From the NCBI RefSeq assembly GCF_004155535.1, contig NZ_RYUH01000011.1, positions 48,706-112,705 on the forward strand: DNA of 64,000 nt, read 5' to 3'. Numbering within the stretch: position 1 is the stretch's first letter; each line of letters starts with the position of its first letter. Below, one piece after another: positions 34,935-42,787 of the stretch. The translations under genes and the position numbers were made by a program. The stretch is from Bifidobacterium pseudolongum subsp. globosum (lineage in GTDB: Bacteria; Actinomycetota; Actinomycetes; Actinomycetales; Bifidobacteriaceae). Below the pieces are notes generated by a model. That model searched no databases and had not been told where the DNA came from. It worked only from the letters and a program-made list of their open reading frames with translations.

Positions 34935-36575
34935 TCAGCGCACTTCGCGCAGTAGTCCCCCGATGCCTTCGTCGCGCAGGATCTTCCGGTACGGGCCCGC
35001 CTGTTCGGCGATGATGCCGTCGATCGCGCGCATGCCGAGCACTTCCACGGGCGCCTTGTCGTCGGTGAGCACCACTGGCCGCCTCCCCACATGCACCGGT
35101 TCGAACACCGGATCGACCTGGTCGACCGCACGGTCGAGGGCCGTGCTCCCCGCGTGCATCGCCGCGATCCGCTGGCCGATGGACGGCGACGACGCCGAGC
35201 CGCGCTTGAGCGCGAACAGCTCGCGGTTCGTGGTATGCGGCACATCCGCCGTCACGATGTTCGCCTCGCCGAACACGCTGGCGATCGTGTCGGTGAGCGC
35301 CTCGTTGATCGACCCTTCGCCGTCGCTGATCATGTTCATGTTGACGACCATGACGCCGCCGTCGTTGAGATGCTCATGCACGAGCGTGAAAAACTCCTTG
35401 GAGCTCATCTGGAATGGGATCGTGATGTCCTGATACGCGTCGACCATGATCACGTCGAACCGCTCGTGGCTCGCCGCAAGCCATGCGCGCCCGTCGTAGG
35501 TGGCCACGCCGATGTCATCCGGCTCGTCGAAATACGTGTTCGCCAGATGGGTGATCTTGCTGTCGATCTCGACGCCCGTCACTGCCGTCCCCGGCGAATA
35601 CTTGCGCAAGGCGCGCGCATACGTGCCGGTGCCCATCCCCAGGATCAGCGCGGAGTCGGCGTGCTCGGCGATCGCGGGGGCGGCGAGCGCGACGTCGTAA
35701 TACATGCCGGTGGGTTCGTCGCTCTTCATCGTCACCGACTGCACACCGAAGAGCACGTTCGTGGAGAGGATCGTACGGTCGGGCAGATCCTGCACCTGCA
35801 GGTAGTTGTACATCGATTCGCCCTCATACGCGAGCGTGCGCTTGTCCATCCAGAACGCGAAGCCGGTGAGCGGCGAGCACACCGCACTGACCGCGAACAC
35901 GACCACGCTGACCGCGCACGCCACGCGGTGCACATGTGCGGACAGGAAGTAGATGACGGGCAGCGCAAGCAGCAATCCGGAGAACACGAGGAACGTGACG
36001 AACGTACCGACGGCCGGGATGGTGACGAAAGTGGGCAGGAATGTGCCGAGGATCGAACCGACCGTGTTGCAGGCGGACAGCCGCCCGACGACCGACGCGT
36101 TGTCTTCGAGCGAATCGGTCGCGAATTTGTTGAGCGCCGGCGTCACCGTGCCCAGCAGGAACAGCGGCGGCACGAAGATGACCATGCAGCAGACGAACGC
36201 GGCGACCGTCAGGAAGTTCGTGGAGACGGTCACGATGAGCGCGCCGGAGACGAGCATCACAATATATTTGCCCACAAGCGGGATCAGCGCGATCCACACG
36301 GCCGCCACGAGCACGCGCATGTACATGCGGTCCGGGTCGGGGTCGCGGTCCGCCCACCTGCCGCCGAACACCGCGCCCAACGCGAGCGCGATCATGATCG
36401 TGCCGATGATGATCGTCCACACGATCTGCGAACTCGAGAAATACGGCGCGAGCAGGCGCTGGGCACCGAGTTCGGCCGCCATGACGGCCATGCCCGAGAC
36501 GAACTCGGTGACATACAGAAACACCTTCGACGCGAGGATCGGCCGCTTCACGCCCTCGGCACTGCTCACTTCCAT
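34935..36575 (-). CDS. membrane-fused spermidine-synthase-like protein
   Basis: A 546-residue protein with two parts. Residues 1-240 hold about seven membrane helices (VFLYVTEFVSGMAVMAAELGAQ, IVWTIIIGTIMIALALG and others) in the pattern found fused to SpeE domains. Residues 270-480 form a SAM-dependent methyltransferase-like SpeE domain with ALILGMGTGTYARALRKY, VTGVEIDSKI and FDVIMVDAYQD. The last has Asp-Ala-Tyr as in polyamine synthases, but the substrate residues are not conserved enough to claim aminopropyl transfer. GGAGGAG lies five bases before the ATG. It diverges from thiN. Such fusions are common in Actinobacteria and of unknown role. Confidence 0.85.
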   Translation of the reverse strand: MEVSSAEGVKRPILASKVFLYVTEFVSGMAVMAAELGAQRLLAPYFSSSQIVWTIIIGTIMIALALGAVFGGRWADRDPDPDRMYMRVLVAAVWIALIPLVGKYIVMLVSGALIVTVSTNFLTVAAFVCCMVIFVPPLFLLGTVTPALNKFATDSLEDNASVVGRLSACNTVGSILGTFLPTFVTIPAVGTFVTFLVFSGLLLALPVIYFLSAHVHRVACAVSVVVFAVSAVCSPLTGFAFWMDKRTLAYEGESMYNYLQVQDLPDRTILSTNVLFGVQSVTMKSDEPTGMYYDVALAAPAIAEHADSALILGMGTGTYARALRKYSPGTAVTGVEIDSKITHLANTYFDEPDDIGVATYDGRAWLAASHERFDVIMVDAYQDITIPFQMSSKEFFTLVHEHLNDGGVMVVNMNMISDGEGSINEALTDTIASVFGEANIVTADVPHTTNRELFALKRGSASSPSIGQRIAAMHAGSTALDRAVDQVDPVFEPVHVGRRPVVLTDDKAPVEVLGMRAIDGIIAEQAGPYRKILRDEGIGGLLREVR

Positions 36576-36706
36576 GCGACTCCTCCCACTGTGCGCCCGG
36601 CGCGCGTCCATTGCGCGGCGCGGCAAGTACATATACATACGGTACGGTGGCTTACACAGTACACAACATGCACTGCGCAAGCCAACACACAACCCAAGGA
36701 GCGGCC

Positions 36707-37462
36707 ATGGCACCGGTACGGACGGCGCGCACACCCCTGCCCACCTGCGTGGTATTCGCGGCCGGCGAGTACTACCACGAGCCGATCGACGTGCCGCCCG
36801 GCGCGTTCGTCGTCGCCGCGGACGGCGGTTACGACCACGCGCGCGAACTCGGTGTGCGGGTGGACGCCGTGGTCGGTGACTTCGACTCGGTGCACAGCGC
36901 GCGCGGCACCATCGGCGCCGAGACCGTGGCGCTGCCGCCGCAGAAGGACGACCCCGACCTGCTGAGCGCGCTGAAGATCGGGTGGGCGCACGGCGGGCGC
37001 ACATTCCACATCTACGGCGGGTTGGGCGGGCGCGTCGACCACACGATCTCCAACATCCAACAGCTCGCGTTCATCGCCGCGCACGGCGGCATCGCGTTCC
37101 TGCACGGCGCCGGGCAGGTCGTGACCGCCATATGCGACGCGGCGCTCACGTTCCCCGCGCACCCCGTGCACGGCACGCAGTACATCTCCGTGTTCGCGCA
37201 CAGCGACGAGGCGCGTGGCGTCGACGAGCGCGGGCTCGCGTACGAACTGCATGACGCGACGATGACGAACCTGCAGGTCAATGGCCTGAGCAACGAATTC
37301 GTGGATGGGCTCAGCGCCGAGGTGCGTGTGCGCAAGGGACTCCTGACCGTCGTGTTCGACGCCGCCGCACCGCTGCCCACGCTCGTAGGTGCGCCTGCGG
37401 CGGCCGAGACGCTTGGCGCGCCTTCCACCCATGTGAGCGCGGCGCTCGCGGATCGCGGATAG
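36707..37462 (+). CDS. thiN: thiamine pyrophosphokinase
   Basis: Transfers pyrophosphate from ATP to thiamine, making the cofactor directly from salvaged vitamin. The 251-residue protein shows VVAADGGYDHARELGVRVDAVVGDFDS, the DGG and GDFDS motifs of the family, PPQKDDPDLLSALKIG for the K-D-x-T/P-D-x site, and GGLGGRVDHTISNI. AAGGAG lies before the ATG. Most homologues are 210-220 residues; this one has an extra Ala-rich C-terminal tail of about 30. It stands alone between a divergent gene and gap. Confidence 0.9.
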   Translation: MAPVRTARTPLPTCVVFAAGEYYHEPIDVPPGAFVVAADGGYDHARELGVRVDAVVGDFDSVHSARGTIGAETVALPPQKDDPDLLSALKIGWAHGGRTFHIYGGLGGRVDHTISNIQQLAFIAAHGGIAFLHGAGQVVTAICDAALTFPAHPVHGTQYISVFAHSDEARGVDERGLAYELHDATMTNLQVNGLSNEFVDGLSAEVRVRKGLLTVVFDAAAPLPTLVGAPAAAETLGAPSTHVSAALADRG

Positions 37463-37583
37463 TTGCGCTCACAGCGCATGATTGCCGACGGCGTGGGCTG
37501 GGGGCCGTTCAATGCAACCGTTCGCAGCCAATTCCAACGGTTTTCGACGCGCAGGGCGGCCACCTTGGTCAAGCAACGCCACT

Positions 37584-37608
37584 AGAATGGGGCACGTTGG
37601 TTAACCAC
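37584..37608 (+). promoter_or_regulatory. gap promoter -10 box and adjoining palindrome
   Basis: TAGAAT at 37584-37589 is followed ten bases later by the perfect palindrome TGGTTAACCA (37599-37608), which would lie just after the start site. It could be an operator. The -35 box is not recognisable. Confidence 0.45.
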
Positions 37609-37657
37609 GCCGACGGGCGTTCATTGGCCGCCGGCTGTTCCCCAAGGGAGTAATTAC

Positions 37658-38716
37658 ATGACAGTGAAGATTGGTATCAACGGCTTCGGTCGTATCGGTC
37701 GTCTCGCATTCCGTCGTATTTTCGAGTTGCAGGAAAAGGGCGGCGAAGCTGCTGACATCGAGGTCACCGCGATCAACGACCTGACCTCGCCGCAGGCGCT
37801 TGCATACCTGCTCAAGTACGACAGCACGCACGGCGTGTTCAAGCACGTCGACGGCACCCCGGTCGACGTCAAGGCCACCGATTCCGCCATCGTCGTCGAC
37901 GGCAAGGAATACCCGGTCTACGCCGAGCGCGACGCCCGCGACCTCAAGTGGGTTGCGAACGACGGCGTTGAGTTCGTGCTCGAGTGCACCGGCTTCTACA
38001 CCTCCGCCGAGAAGTCCCAGGCTCACCTGGACGCCGGCGCCAAGAAGGTCCTCATCTCCGCCCCGGCCAAGGATGAGACCACCCCGACCGTCGTGTTCGG
38101 TGTGAACCACGACATCCTGAAGAAGGACGACAACATCGTCTCCGCAGGTTCCTGCACCACCAACTCGATGGCCGCCATGGTCAAGCTGCTCAACGACAAG
38201 TGGGGCATCAAGGCCGGCTTCATGACCACGATCCACGCCTACACCGGCACCCAGATGATCCTGGACGGCCCGCGTGGCAACAAGAGCGGCCGTGCACTGC
38301 GCGCCGCCGCCGTCAACACGATCCCGCATTCGACCGGTGCCGCCAAGGCCATCGGCAAGGTCGTGCCGGAAGTCAACGGCAAGCTGCAGGGCCACGCCCA
38401 GCGCGTGCAGGTTCCGGACGGATCGATCACCGAGCTCTTCACCGTGCTCGACAAGGAAGCGACCGTCGACGAGATCAACGCCGCGTTCAAGGACGCCTTC
38501 GAGGATTGCGCCTACTACGGCTACAACGATGACGAGATCGTCTCCGGCGACATCGTCGGCGACACCCACGGTGGCGTCTTCGATCCGACGCAGACCGACG
38601 TCAACGAAGTGGACGGCGTGACCATGGTCCGCACCGTTGCCTTCTACGACAACGAGTACGGCTTCACCTCGAACATGGTGCGCACGCTCGAGTACTTCGC
38701 CGAGATCTCCGAGTGA
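37658..38716 (+). CDS. gap: glyceraldehyde-3-phosphate dehydrogenase
   Basis: Oxidises glyceraldehyde-3-phosphate with NAD in the lower part of the bifid shunt. The 352-residue protein starts [19 protein letters not shown], has catalytic Cys166 in [11 protein letters not shown], the His region [10 protein letters not shown] and the C-terminal [18 protein letters not shown]. Codon use is strongly biased toward common C-ending codons, as expected of a highly expressed gene. GGGAG lies eight bases before the ATG. Monocistronic with its own terminator. Confidence 0.98.
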   Translation: MTVKIGINGFGRIGRLAFRRIFELQEKGGEAADIEVTAINDLTSPQALAYLLKYDSTHGVFKHVDGTPVDVKATDSAIVVDGKEYPVYAERDARDLKWVANDGVEFVLECTGFYTSAEKSQAHLDAGAKKVLISAPAKDETTPTVVFGVNHDILKKDDNIVSAGSCTTNSMAAMVKLLNDKWGIKAGFMTTIHAYTGTQMILDGPRGNKSGRALRAAAVNTIPHSTGAAKAIGKVVPEVNGKLQGHAQRVQVPDGSITELFTVLDKEATVDEINAAFKDAFEDCAYYGYNDDEIVSGDIVGDTHGGVFDPTQTDVNEVDGVTMVRTVAFYDNEYGFTSNMVRTLEYFAEISE

Positions 38717-38751
38717 TTGACCGCGCCTAGCGCGCGCCATCACTGACCCAT

Positions 38752-38785
38752 CAGGGCTTTCGCTCACGCGGAAGCCCTGTTTTGT
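38752..38785 (+). terminator. Rho-independent terminator of gap
   Basis: A 12-bp stem (CAGGGCTTTCGC/GCGGAAGCCCTG, one G-U pair) with loop TCAC is followed by TTTTGTT. Confidence 0.85.
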
Positions 38786-38801
38786 TGCCATACGCCAGCC
38801 C

Positions 38802-38807
38802 TACACT
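38802..38807 (+). promoter_or_regulatory. -10 box TACACT, leaderless promoter of ybaK
   Basis: TACACT, seven bases (GGTGCAC), then ATG; no ribosome binding site is present. Confidence 0.5.
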
Positions 38808-38814
38808 GGTGCAC

Positions 38815-39324
38815 ATGGGCAAAAAGAAACAGAAGGCGGCCGCCACACCCGCCATCGCACAGCTTGAGCAGGCGGGCATCACGTTCACGATCCACGAATA
38901 CGAACACAGCAACGACGACACGGAAGGGTACGGCCTCGAAGCCGCGCGCAAGCTCGGCTATGACGAGCGGCAGGTGTTCAAGACCCTGATGGCCGACACC
39001 GGCGACGAGCGTGTGATCGGCGTCGTGCCGGTCAATGGGCATATGAGCCTCAAGGAGCTTGCGCACGCCGTGGGTGCGAAGAAGGCGGAGATGGCCGACC
39101 CGAAAGTCGCGATGCGCGAAAGCGGCTATGTCGTCGGCGGCATCTCCCCACTCGGCCAGCGCACCAAGCATAAGACCGTGCTCGACAAGTCGGCGATGGA
39201 GTTCAGCGAGATCCTCGTGTCGGGCGGCAAACGCGGCCTGAGCCTCGGCGTCAATCCGCACGATCTGGTGCAGGTGCTCGACGCAGTCGTCGCGCCGATC
39301 GGCACGACGAAGAAATCATACTGA
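38815..39324 (+). CDS. ybaK: Cys-tRNA(Pro)/aminoacyl-tRNA deacylase YbaK
   Basis: A 169-residue trans-editing enzyme that clears mischarged Cys-tRNA(Pro). Family residues are present: the Lys in RQVFKTLMAD, VPVNGHMSLKELAHAVGAKK, and GYVVGGISPLGQRTKH (the GGxSPxG motif), with the C-terminal ILVSGGKRGLSLGVNP. Length is normal. The message is probably leaderless (TACACT seven bases before the ATG). It converges on ispH and the two genes overlap by nine bases at their 3' ends. Confidence 0.92.
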   Translation: MGKKKQKAAATPAIAQLEQAGITFTIHEYEHSNDDTEGYGLEAARKLGYDERQVFKTLMADTGDERVIGVVPVNGHMSLKELAHAVGAKKAEMADPKVAMRESGYVVGGISPLGQRTKHKTVLDKSAMEFSEILVSGGKRGLSLGVNPHDLVQVLDAVVAPIGTTKKSY

Positions 39325-40290
39325 ACGCAGCGCCTTCGGCAGCACGAAGTGCATGTTCTCTTGGATCGTCTCGACTGTGCTGACCTCAGTGAACCCGAGC
39401 TCCTGCAGCCGTTCGACGACCCCGGCGACGAGTTCGTCGGGCACCGAGGCGCCTGAGGAGACGCCGACCGTGTTCACGCCGGCGAACCATGCGGGGTCCA
39501 TTTCGGCGGCGTCGTCGACGCGGTGCGCCTCGCCGCGCGCGCCGAGCGCCTCGTTCGCGACCTCCATGAGCCGCACCGAGTTCGACGAGTTCGCCGAACC
39601 GACGATGACCATGCAATCCGCCTGCTGCGCCACGAGTTTGACAGCTTCCTGCCGGTTCGACGTGGCGTAGCAGATGTCCGAGCTCGGCGGCAGTTCGATC
39701 CACGGGAACCGCCGCTGCAGGGCGGCGATCACATCCGCTGTCTCATCCACGCTGAGCGTCGTCTGCGACAGCAGCACGAGCTTGGTGCGTTCAGGGAAGT
39801 CGAGCCGCTCGACGTCGGCGGCATGTTCGATCAGGTGCACATGCTCGGGCGACTCCCCCACCACGCCGACGGCCTCGTCGTGGCCGTTGTGCCCGATGTA
39901 GACGATCTCGTACCCTTCGCGCACAAACCGCAATACTTCGCGGTGCACTTTGCCCACGAGCGGGCACGTCGCATCCACAATGCTCAAGCCGCGCGCGTCG
40001 GCCTCACGCTGCACTGCGGGGGACACGCCGTGCGCCGAGAACACGACCGGAATGCCGGCTTCGGCGGCGGCGTCCGGAATCTCATTGAGTTCCTCGACGA
40101 ACACGGCGCCACGGCCGGCGAGCTGTTCGACGACATGCTTGTTGTGCACGATCTGCCGGCGCACATACACCGGCGGCAGGCCATCCGCACGGGGCCCGGC
40201 CGTGCGCAGAATCGTGTCGACCGTTTGGATGGCGCGGTCCACGCCGGCGCAGAATCCGCGTGGATTCGCCAACACAATGCGTTTCGTCAT
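39316..40290 (-). CDS. ispH: 4-hydroxy-3-methylbut-2-enyl diphosphate reductase IspH
   Basis: Last step of the MEP pathway, giving IPP and DMAPP; uses a 4Fe-4S cluster. The 324-residue protein has the three cluster cysteines Cys14 (NPRGFCAGV), Cys109 (DATCPLVGKVH) and Cys207 (DICYATSNRQ), the conserved VFSAHGVSP and YIGHNGHDEAVGV histidine regions, and NSSNSVRL. AAAGGA precedes the ATG. Its last nine bases overlap the 3' end of ybaK on the other strand. Confidence 0.97.
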   Translation of the reverse strand: MTKRIVLANPRGFCAGVDRAIQTVDTILRTAGPRADGLPPVYVRRQIVHNKHVVEQLAGRGAVFVEELNEIPDAAAEAGIPVVFSAHGVSPAVQREADARGLSIVDATCPLVGKVHREVLRFVREGYEIVYIGHNGHDEAVGVVGESPEHVHLIEHAADVERLDFPERTKLVLLSQTTLSVDETADVIAALQRRFPWIELPPSSDICYATSNRQEAVKLVAQQADCMVIVGSANSSNSVRLMEVANEALGARGEAHRVDDAAEMDPAWFAGVNTVGVSSGASVPDELVAGVVERLQELGFTEVSTVETIQENMHFVLPKALRSV

Positions 40291-40393
40291 GATGTCCTTT
40301 CGCAGTTCGCCCCCAATAGTAGACCACGGCGTTCACCATGCGCCAGCGGTGCCCTGTGATGTTGCGCACAGACCCGTCCACATACGCACATCG

Positions 40394-40423
40394 CATGTGA
40401 ACGGTCACATGAGCGGCTAAGAT
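40394..40423 (+). promoter_or_regulatory. palindromic operator candidate and -10 box before the epimerase gene
   Basis: CATGTGA-ACGG-TCACATG (40394-40411) is a perfect seven-base inverted repeat. TAAGAT follows at 40418-40423 and could be the -10 box, placing the palindrome over the -35 region. Confidence 0.5.
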
Positions 40424-40501
40424 AGGGAGATGTGCGCTGTGCGCATCGTTGTGGCGCGCAGCACCGGCACACACACCTTACCGACAATGGAGTATGCATC
40501 T

Positions 40502-41452
40502 ATGGCTGTCACCCAGCTTCCCCCTCGCACGGGCCAACAATATACCATCACTTTCGGTGATTACACCGCCGTCATCACCCAGCAGGGCGCAGGATTGCGC
40601 CGCCTGACGTGGCAAGGCAACGACGTGGTGGTGCCCTTCGGCGCCGACGACGTGCCCACCTGCATGCGCGGCCAGCTGCTCGTGCCGTTCCCCAACCGCA
40701 TCGAAGACGGCGAATACACCTTCGAAGGGCAGACCTACGAGCTGCCGATCGACGAGCACGAACGCAACAACGCGATCCACGGCTACGGCTACCGCCACTT
40801 CTGGACCCTCGAGCGGCTCACCACGTCGTCCATGACGCTCTGCTGGCGCACACCGAACCTCGCGGGCTACCCGTTCGACGTGCTTGTGCACGTGACTTAC
40901 GAACTCGATGAGGACGGCCTGCATGTGCAGGTGCACGCGGAGAACCATGGCGGTGAAGACGCGCCGTGGGCGTTGGCCATCCACCCGTGGATCGCCAACG
41001 GCGGCGACGCGTATGGAGACGCGATCGACGAGCTCAACGCGCAGTGCACGCTCGAACTACCCGCACGCACGCATGTGACGATCAACCAGAACCTGATCCC
41101 CACCGGCACCGAGCCGGTGGACGGCACCGCATACGACTACCGCGAGCCCAAGGCCCTCAGCGCGCAGCCGATCGACGACGCGTGGACCGACCTCGAGCAT
41201 GACGCCGGCGGCACGGTCACCGCCATGTTCACGCGCATCGACGGCATCCGTGTGCGCATCACCGGCGACGAATCGATCACGTCGTACCAAGTGTGCGACG
41301 CGAGCGGCTTCCCCGAGCCAATCCACCCGTGCGGCGTGGCGATCGAACCGCAGACGGCGTATGCGAACGCCTTCAACACGGGCATCGACCTGATCACGAT
41401 CGCGCCGGGCGAATCGTCCACGACCAACATGCTCATCGGAGTCGTGCGCTGA
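40502..41452 (+). CDS. aldose 1-epimerase family protein
   Basis: A 316-residue galactose-mutarotase-like beta-sandwich enzyme that interconverts sugar anomers. Conserved features are LLVPFPNRIEDGEYTFEG (substrate Arg and Asn), NNAIHGYGYRHFW (catalytic His), ALAIHPWIANGG (second His) and a C-terminal AIEPQTAYANAFN with the catalytic Glu. This set matches the bacterial GalM-like group with the NRIxxG motif. Start MAVTQLPP lies nine bases after GGAG. Exact sugar unknown. Expressed alone, apparently under a palindromic site. Confidence 0.9.
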   Translation: MAVTQLPPRTGQQYTITFGDYTAVITQQGAGLRRLTWQGNDVVVPFGADDVPTCMRGQLLVPFPNRIEDGEYTFEGQTYELPIDEHERNNAIHGYGYRHFWTLERLTTSSMTLCWRTPNLAGYPFDVLVHVTYELDEDGLHVQVHAENHGGEDAPWALAIHPWIANGGDAYGDAIDELNAQCTLELPARTHVTINQNLIPTGTEPVDGTAYDYREPKALSAQPIDDAWTDLEHDAGGTVTAMFTRIDGIRVRITGDESITSYQVCDASGFPEPIHPCGVAIEPQTAYANAFNTGIDLITIAPGESSTTNMLIGVVR

Positions 41453-41534
41453 ACGCGCGTGGCGGCACGTCTGGGCGCTATGCGATAATCCTGTAGGCAT
41501 ATTGGCTAGAACCGTTCTACAAAAGGAGTCCATT

Positions 41535-41609
41535 ATGGGTATGCGCGGACGTAAGCGTAAGGCTCGTCGTAAAAAGGCTGCGAATCACGGCAAGCGTCCA
41601 AACGCCTGA
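41535..41609 (+). CDS. 50S ribosomal protein bL37 (24 residues)
   Basis: The short frame encodes MGMRGRKRKARRKKAANH followed by GKRPNA and a stop. The ANHGKRPNA end and the RGRK-rich start match mycobacterial bL37, a very small actinobacterial ribosomal protein seen in ribosome structures. AGGAG lies seven bases before the ATG. It is monocistronic, with a GATAAT-like box upstream (about 41482) and a 28-bp stem terminator downstream. Genes this short are often left unannotated. Confidence 0.9.
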   Translation: MGMRGRKRKARRKKAANHGKRPNA

Positions 41610-41632
41610 TCCGTGGGCGGCAACGCCTTGCC

Positions 41633-41694
41633 GCGAGCAATGTGAAGGCCCCGCAATCATCCAACGATGATTGCGGGGCCTTCACATTGCTCGC
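41633..41694. terminator. terminator with a perfect 28-bp stem after bL37
   Basis: Arms run 41633-41660 and 41667-41694 around loop CCAACG. The inner part (AAGGCCCCGCAATC) equals the oppA-oppB terminator stem. Confidence 0.85.
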
Positions 41695-41713
41695 ATGCTT
41701 CGGCGCGGTGTGC

Positions 41714-41998
41714 TCACGCGTCGTCGTGGCGGCGGATCACCGTGTGGTGGATGATCGCCGAACCACAGCATTCGTCAAGCGTCACACGCAGCCGTTCATA
41801 CAGGCATTCGGGGGCCTGCTGCGGGCGCAGGTACGCGCGCATCGCCTCGATCATGAGCCGTTCACGCTCATCGCAACATGTGCGCGGGTCGAAACACTCC
41901 TGGTCCTGTGCGTCTTCCGCCTCATGGTTTGCAGTGGTCATCTCTTCGCTTTCGGTATCCATGTCGCCGTCCGGGAACCCATGCTGTTGCGTGCTCAT
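41714..41998 (-). CDS. probable anti-sigma partner of the ECF sigma factor
   Basis: A 94-residue Cys- and Glu-rich protein whose ATG overlaps the sigma factor stop by four bases. The region ERLMIEAMRAYLRPQQAPEC with RVTLDECC (residues 46-78) resembles the zinc anti-sigma core of RsrA/RshA, where the pattern is helix, yLdgel, C, aHLxxCxxC. Here the His is replaced by Thr (VTLDECC) and the CxxC is CC; there are six cysteines (35, 41, 42, 65, 77, 78). Function is inferred from position and size: it probably holds the sigma factor inactive and releases it on thiol oxidation. Confidence 0.65.
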   Translation of the reverse strand: MSTQQHGFPDGDMDTESEEMTTANHEAEDAQDQECFDPRTCCDERERLMIEAMRAYLRPQQAPECLYERLRVTLDECCGSAIIHHTVIRRHDDA

Positions 41999-42675
41999 TG
42001 CGCCGCCTTTCCCGAAGCACCGACCAATTCACGGTCACTATGAGATTCAACGGATTTGCCGGTGGTTTTATTTCCACGCGCCGTTTTGCCATACCCACGG
42101 GCCGCGGCGTACTCCGCGAGCTCCTGCTTGAGCTGGTTGCGCGCGCGGTTGAGGCGGCTCATCACCGTGCCGATCTTGATGCCCTGCTCATCGGCCACCT
42201 GTTGGTACGATTTGCCGTCGATCGCGGCATCGATGAACACCTGCCTGCGTTCCTCGGGCAGCTTGTTGAGCGCGGCCATGATCTCTTCGGGGGCGAAGGC
42301 CTCGAGATACTCCTGCTCGGCGGAACGCAGCCCCTGCGACGCATGCTCGGACGCCGCATAGATGTCCCAATCGTCGTACTCCCCCGTCGAATCGTTGGCG
42401 CGTTTCGGCCGGCGCTTGGCCTTGGCGTATTGGTTGAAGAACGCGTTGCGTTCGATCGTGGTCATCCACGCCTCGAAATTCGACCCCGGCTTGAACGTGT
42501 CGAACGCCTTGAACCCACGCTCGAAGGTGTCTTGCACCAAGTCCTGCGCGTCTTCCGGGTTGTTGGTGAATTTCATCGCCTGCCGGTACAGCGCATTCAC
42601 CGCGGGCATCGCCAGCTTCTCGAAGCGGGCCCGCTTCTCTTCCATGGTTTCGGCTTTGCTGTCTTGTTCGGTCAC
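41995..42675 (-). CDS. ECF sigma factor, SigH/SigR-like
   Basis: About 226 residues. Region 2 (ALYRQAMKFTNNPEDAQDLV with QDTFERGFKAFDTF and NFEAWMTTIERNAFFNQYAK) and region 4 (LPEERRQVFIDAAIDGKSYQ, then IKIGTVMSRLNRARNQLKQE) match the oxidative-stress group SigH/SigR. Both ATG options lack a ribosome binding site. TAGAAT (42683-42688) lies exactly seven bases before GTG at 42675, so I start there; the ATG at 42684 overlaps that box and is probably not transcribed. The C-terminal 35 residues are polar. Co-transcribed with the partner downstream and divergent from murE. Confidence 0.9.
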   Translation of the reverse strand: MTEQDSKAETMEEKRARFEKLAMPAVNALYRQAMKFTNNPEDAQDLVQDTFERGFKAFDTFKPGSNFEAWMTTIERNAFFNQYAKAKRRPKRANDSTGEYDDWDIYAASEHASQGLRSAEQEYLEAFAPEEIMAALNKLPEERRQVFIDAAIDGKSYQQVADEQGIKIGTVMSRLNRARNQLKQELAEYAAARGYGKTARGNKTTGKSVESHSDRELVGASGKAAQ

Positions 42676-42682
42676 GCTGCCC

Positions 42683-42688
42683 ATTCTA
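42683..42688 (-). promoter_or_regulatory. -10 box TAGAAT of the sigma factor gene (leaderless)
   Basis: TAGAAT-N7-GTG; defines the likely start of the sigma factor. I do not see a GGAAT/GTT SigR-type autoregulated promoter with the right spacing. Confidence 0.45.
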
Positions 42689-42748
42689 CGGCACCGCTGC
42701 GTGATTCGCCGGTGTCGGAGCGGCGCCGGGCACTTCATTGCCACGCGT

Positions 42749-42754
42749 TAGAAT
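42749..42754 (+). promoter_or_regulatory. -10 box TAGAAT of murE
   Basis: TAGAAT 33 bases before the murE ATG, with AAGGAG in between. A two-codon frame ATG-GCA-TGA overlaps the murE start region. Confidence 0.45.
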
Positions 42755-42787
42755 GCATACGCTACGGAAATCCAAGGAGATCATGGC

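Noticed and set aside
35091..36965. 624-codon plus-strand frame opposite the SpeE-like gene
   Set aside because: Arg/His/Asp-rich shadow; the minus-strand gene has clear domains.
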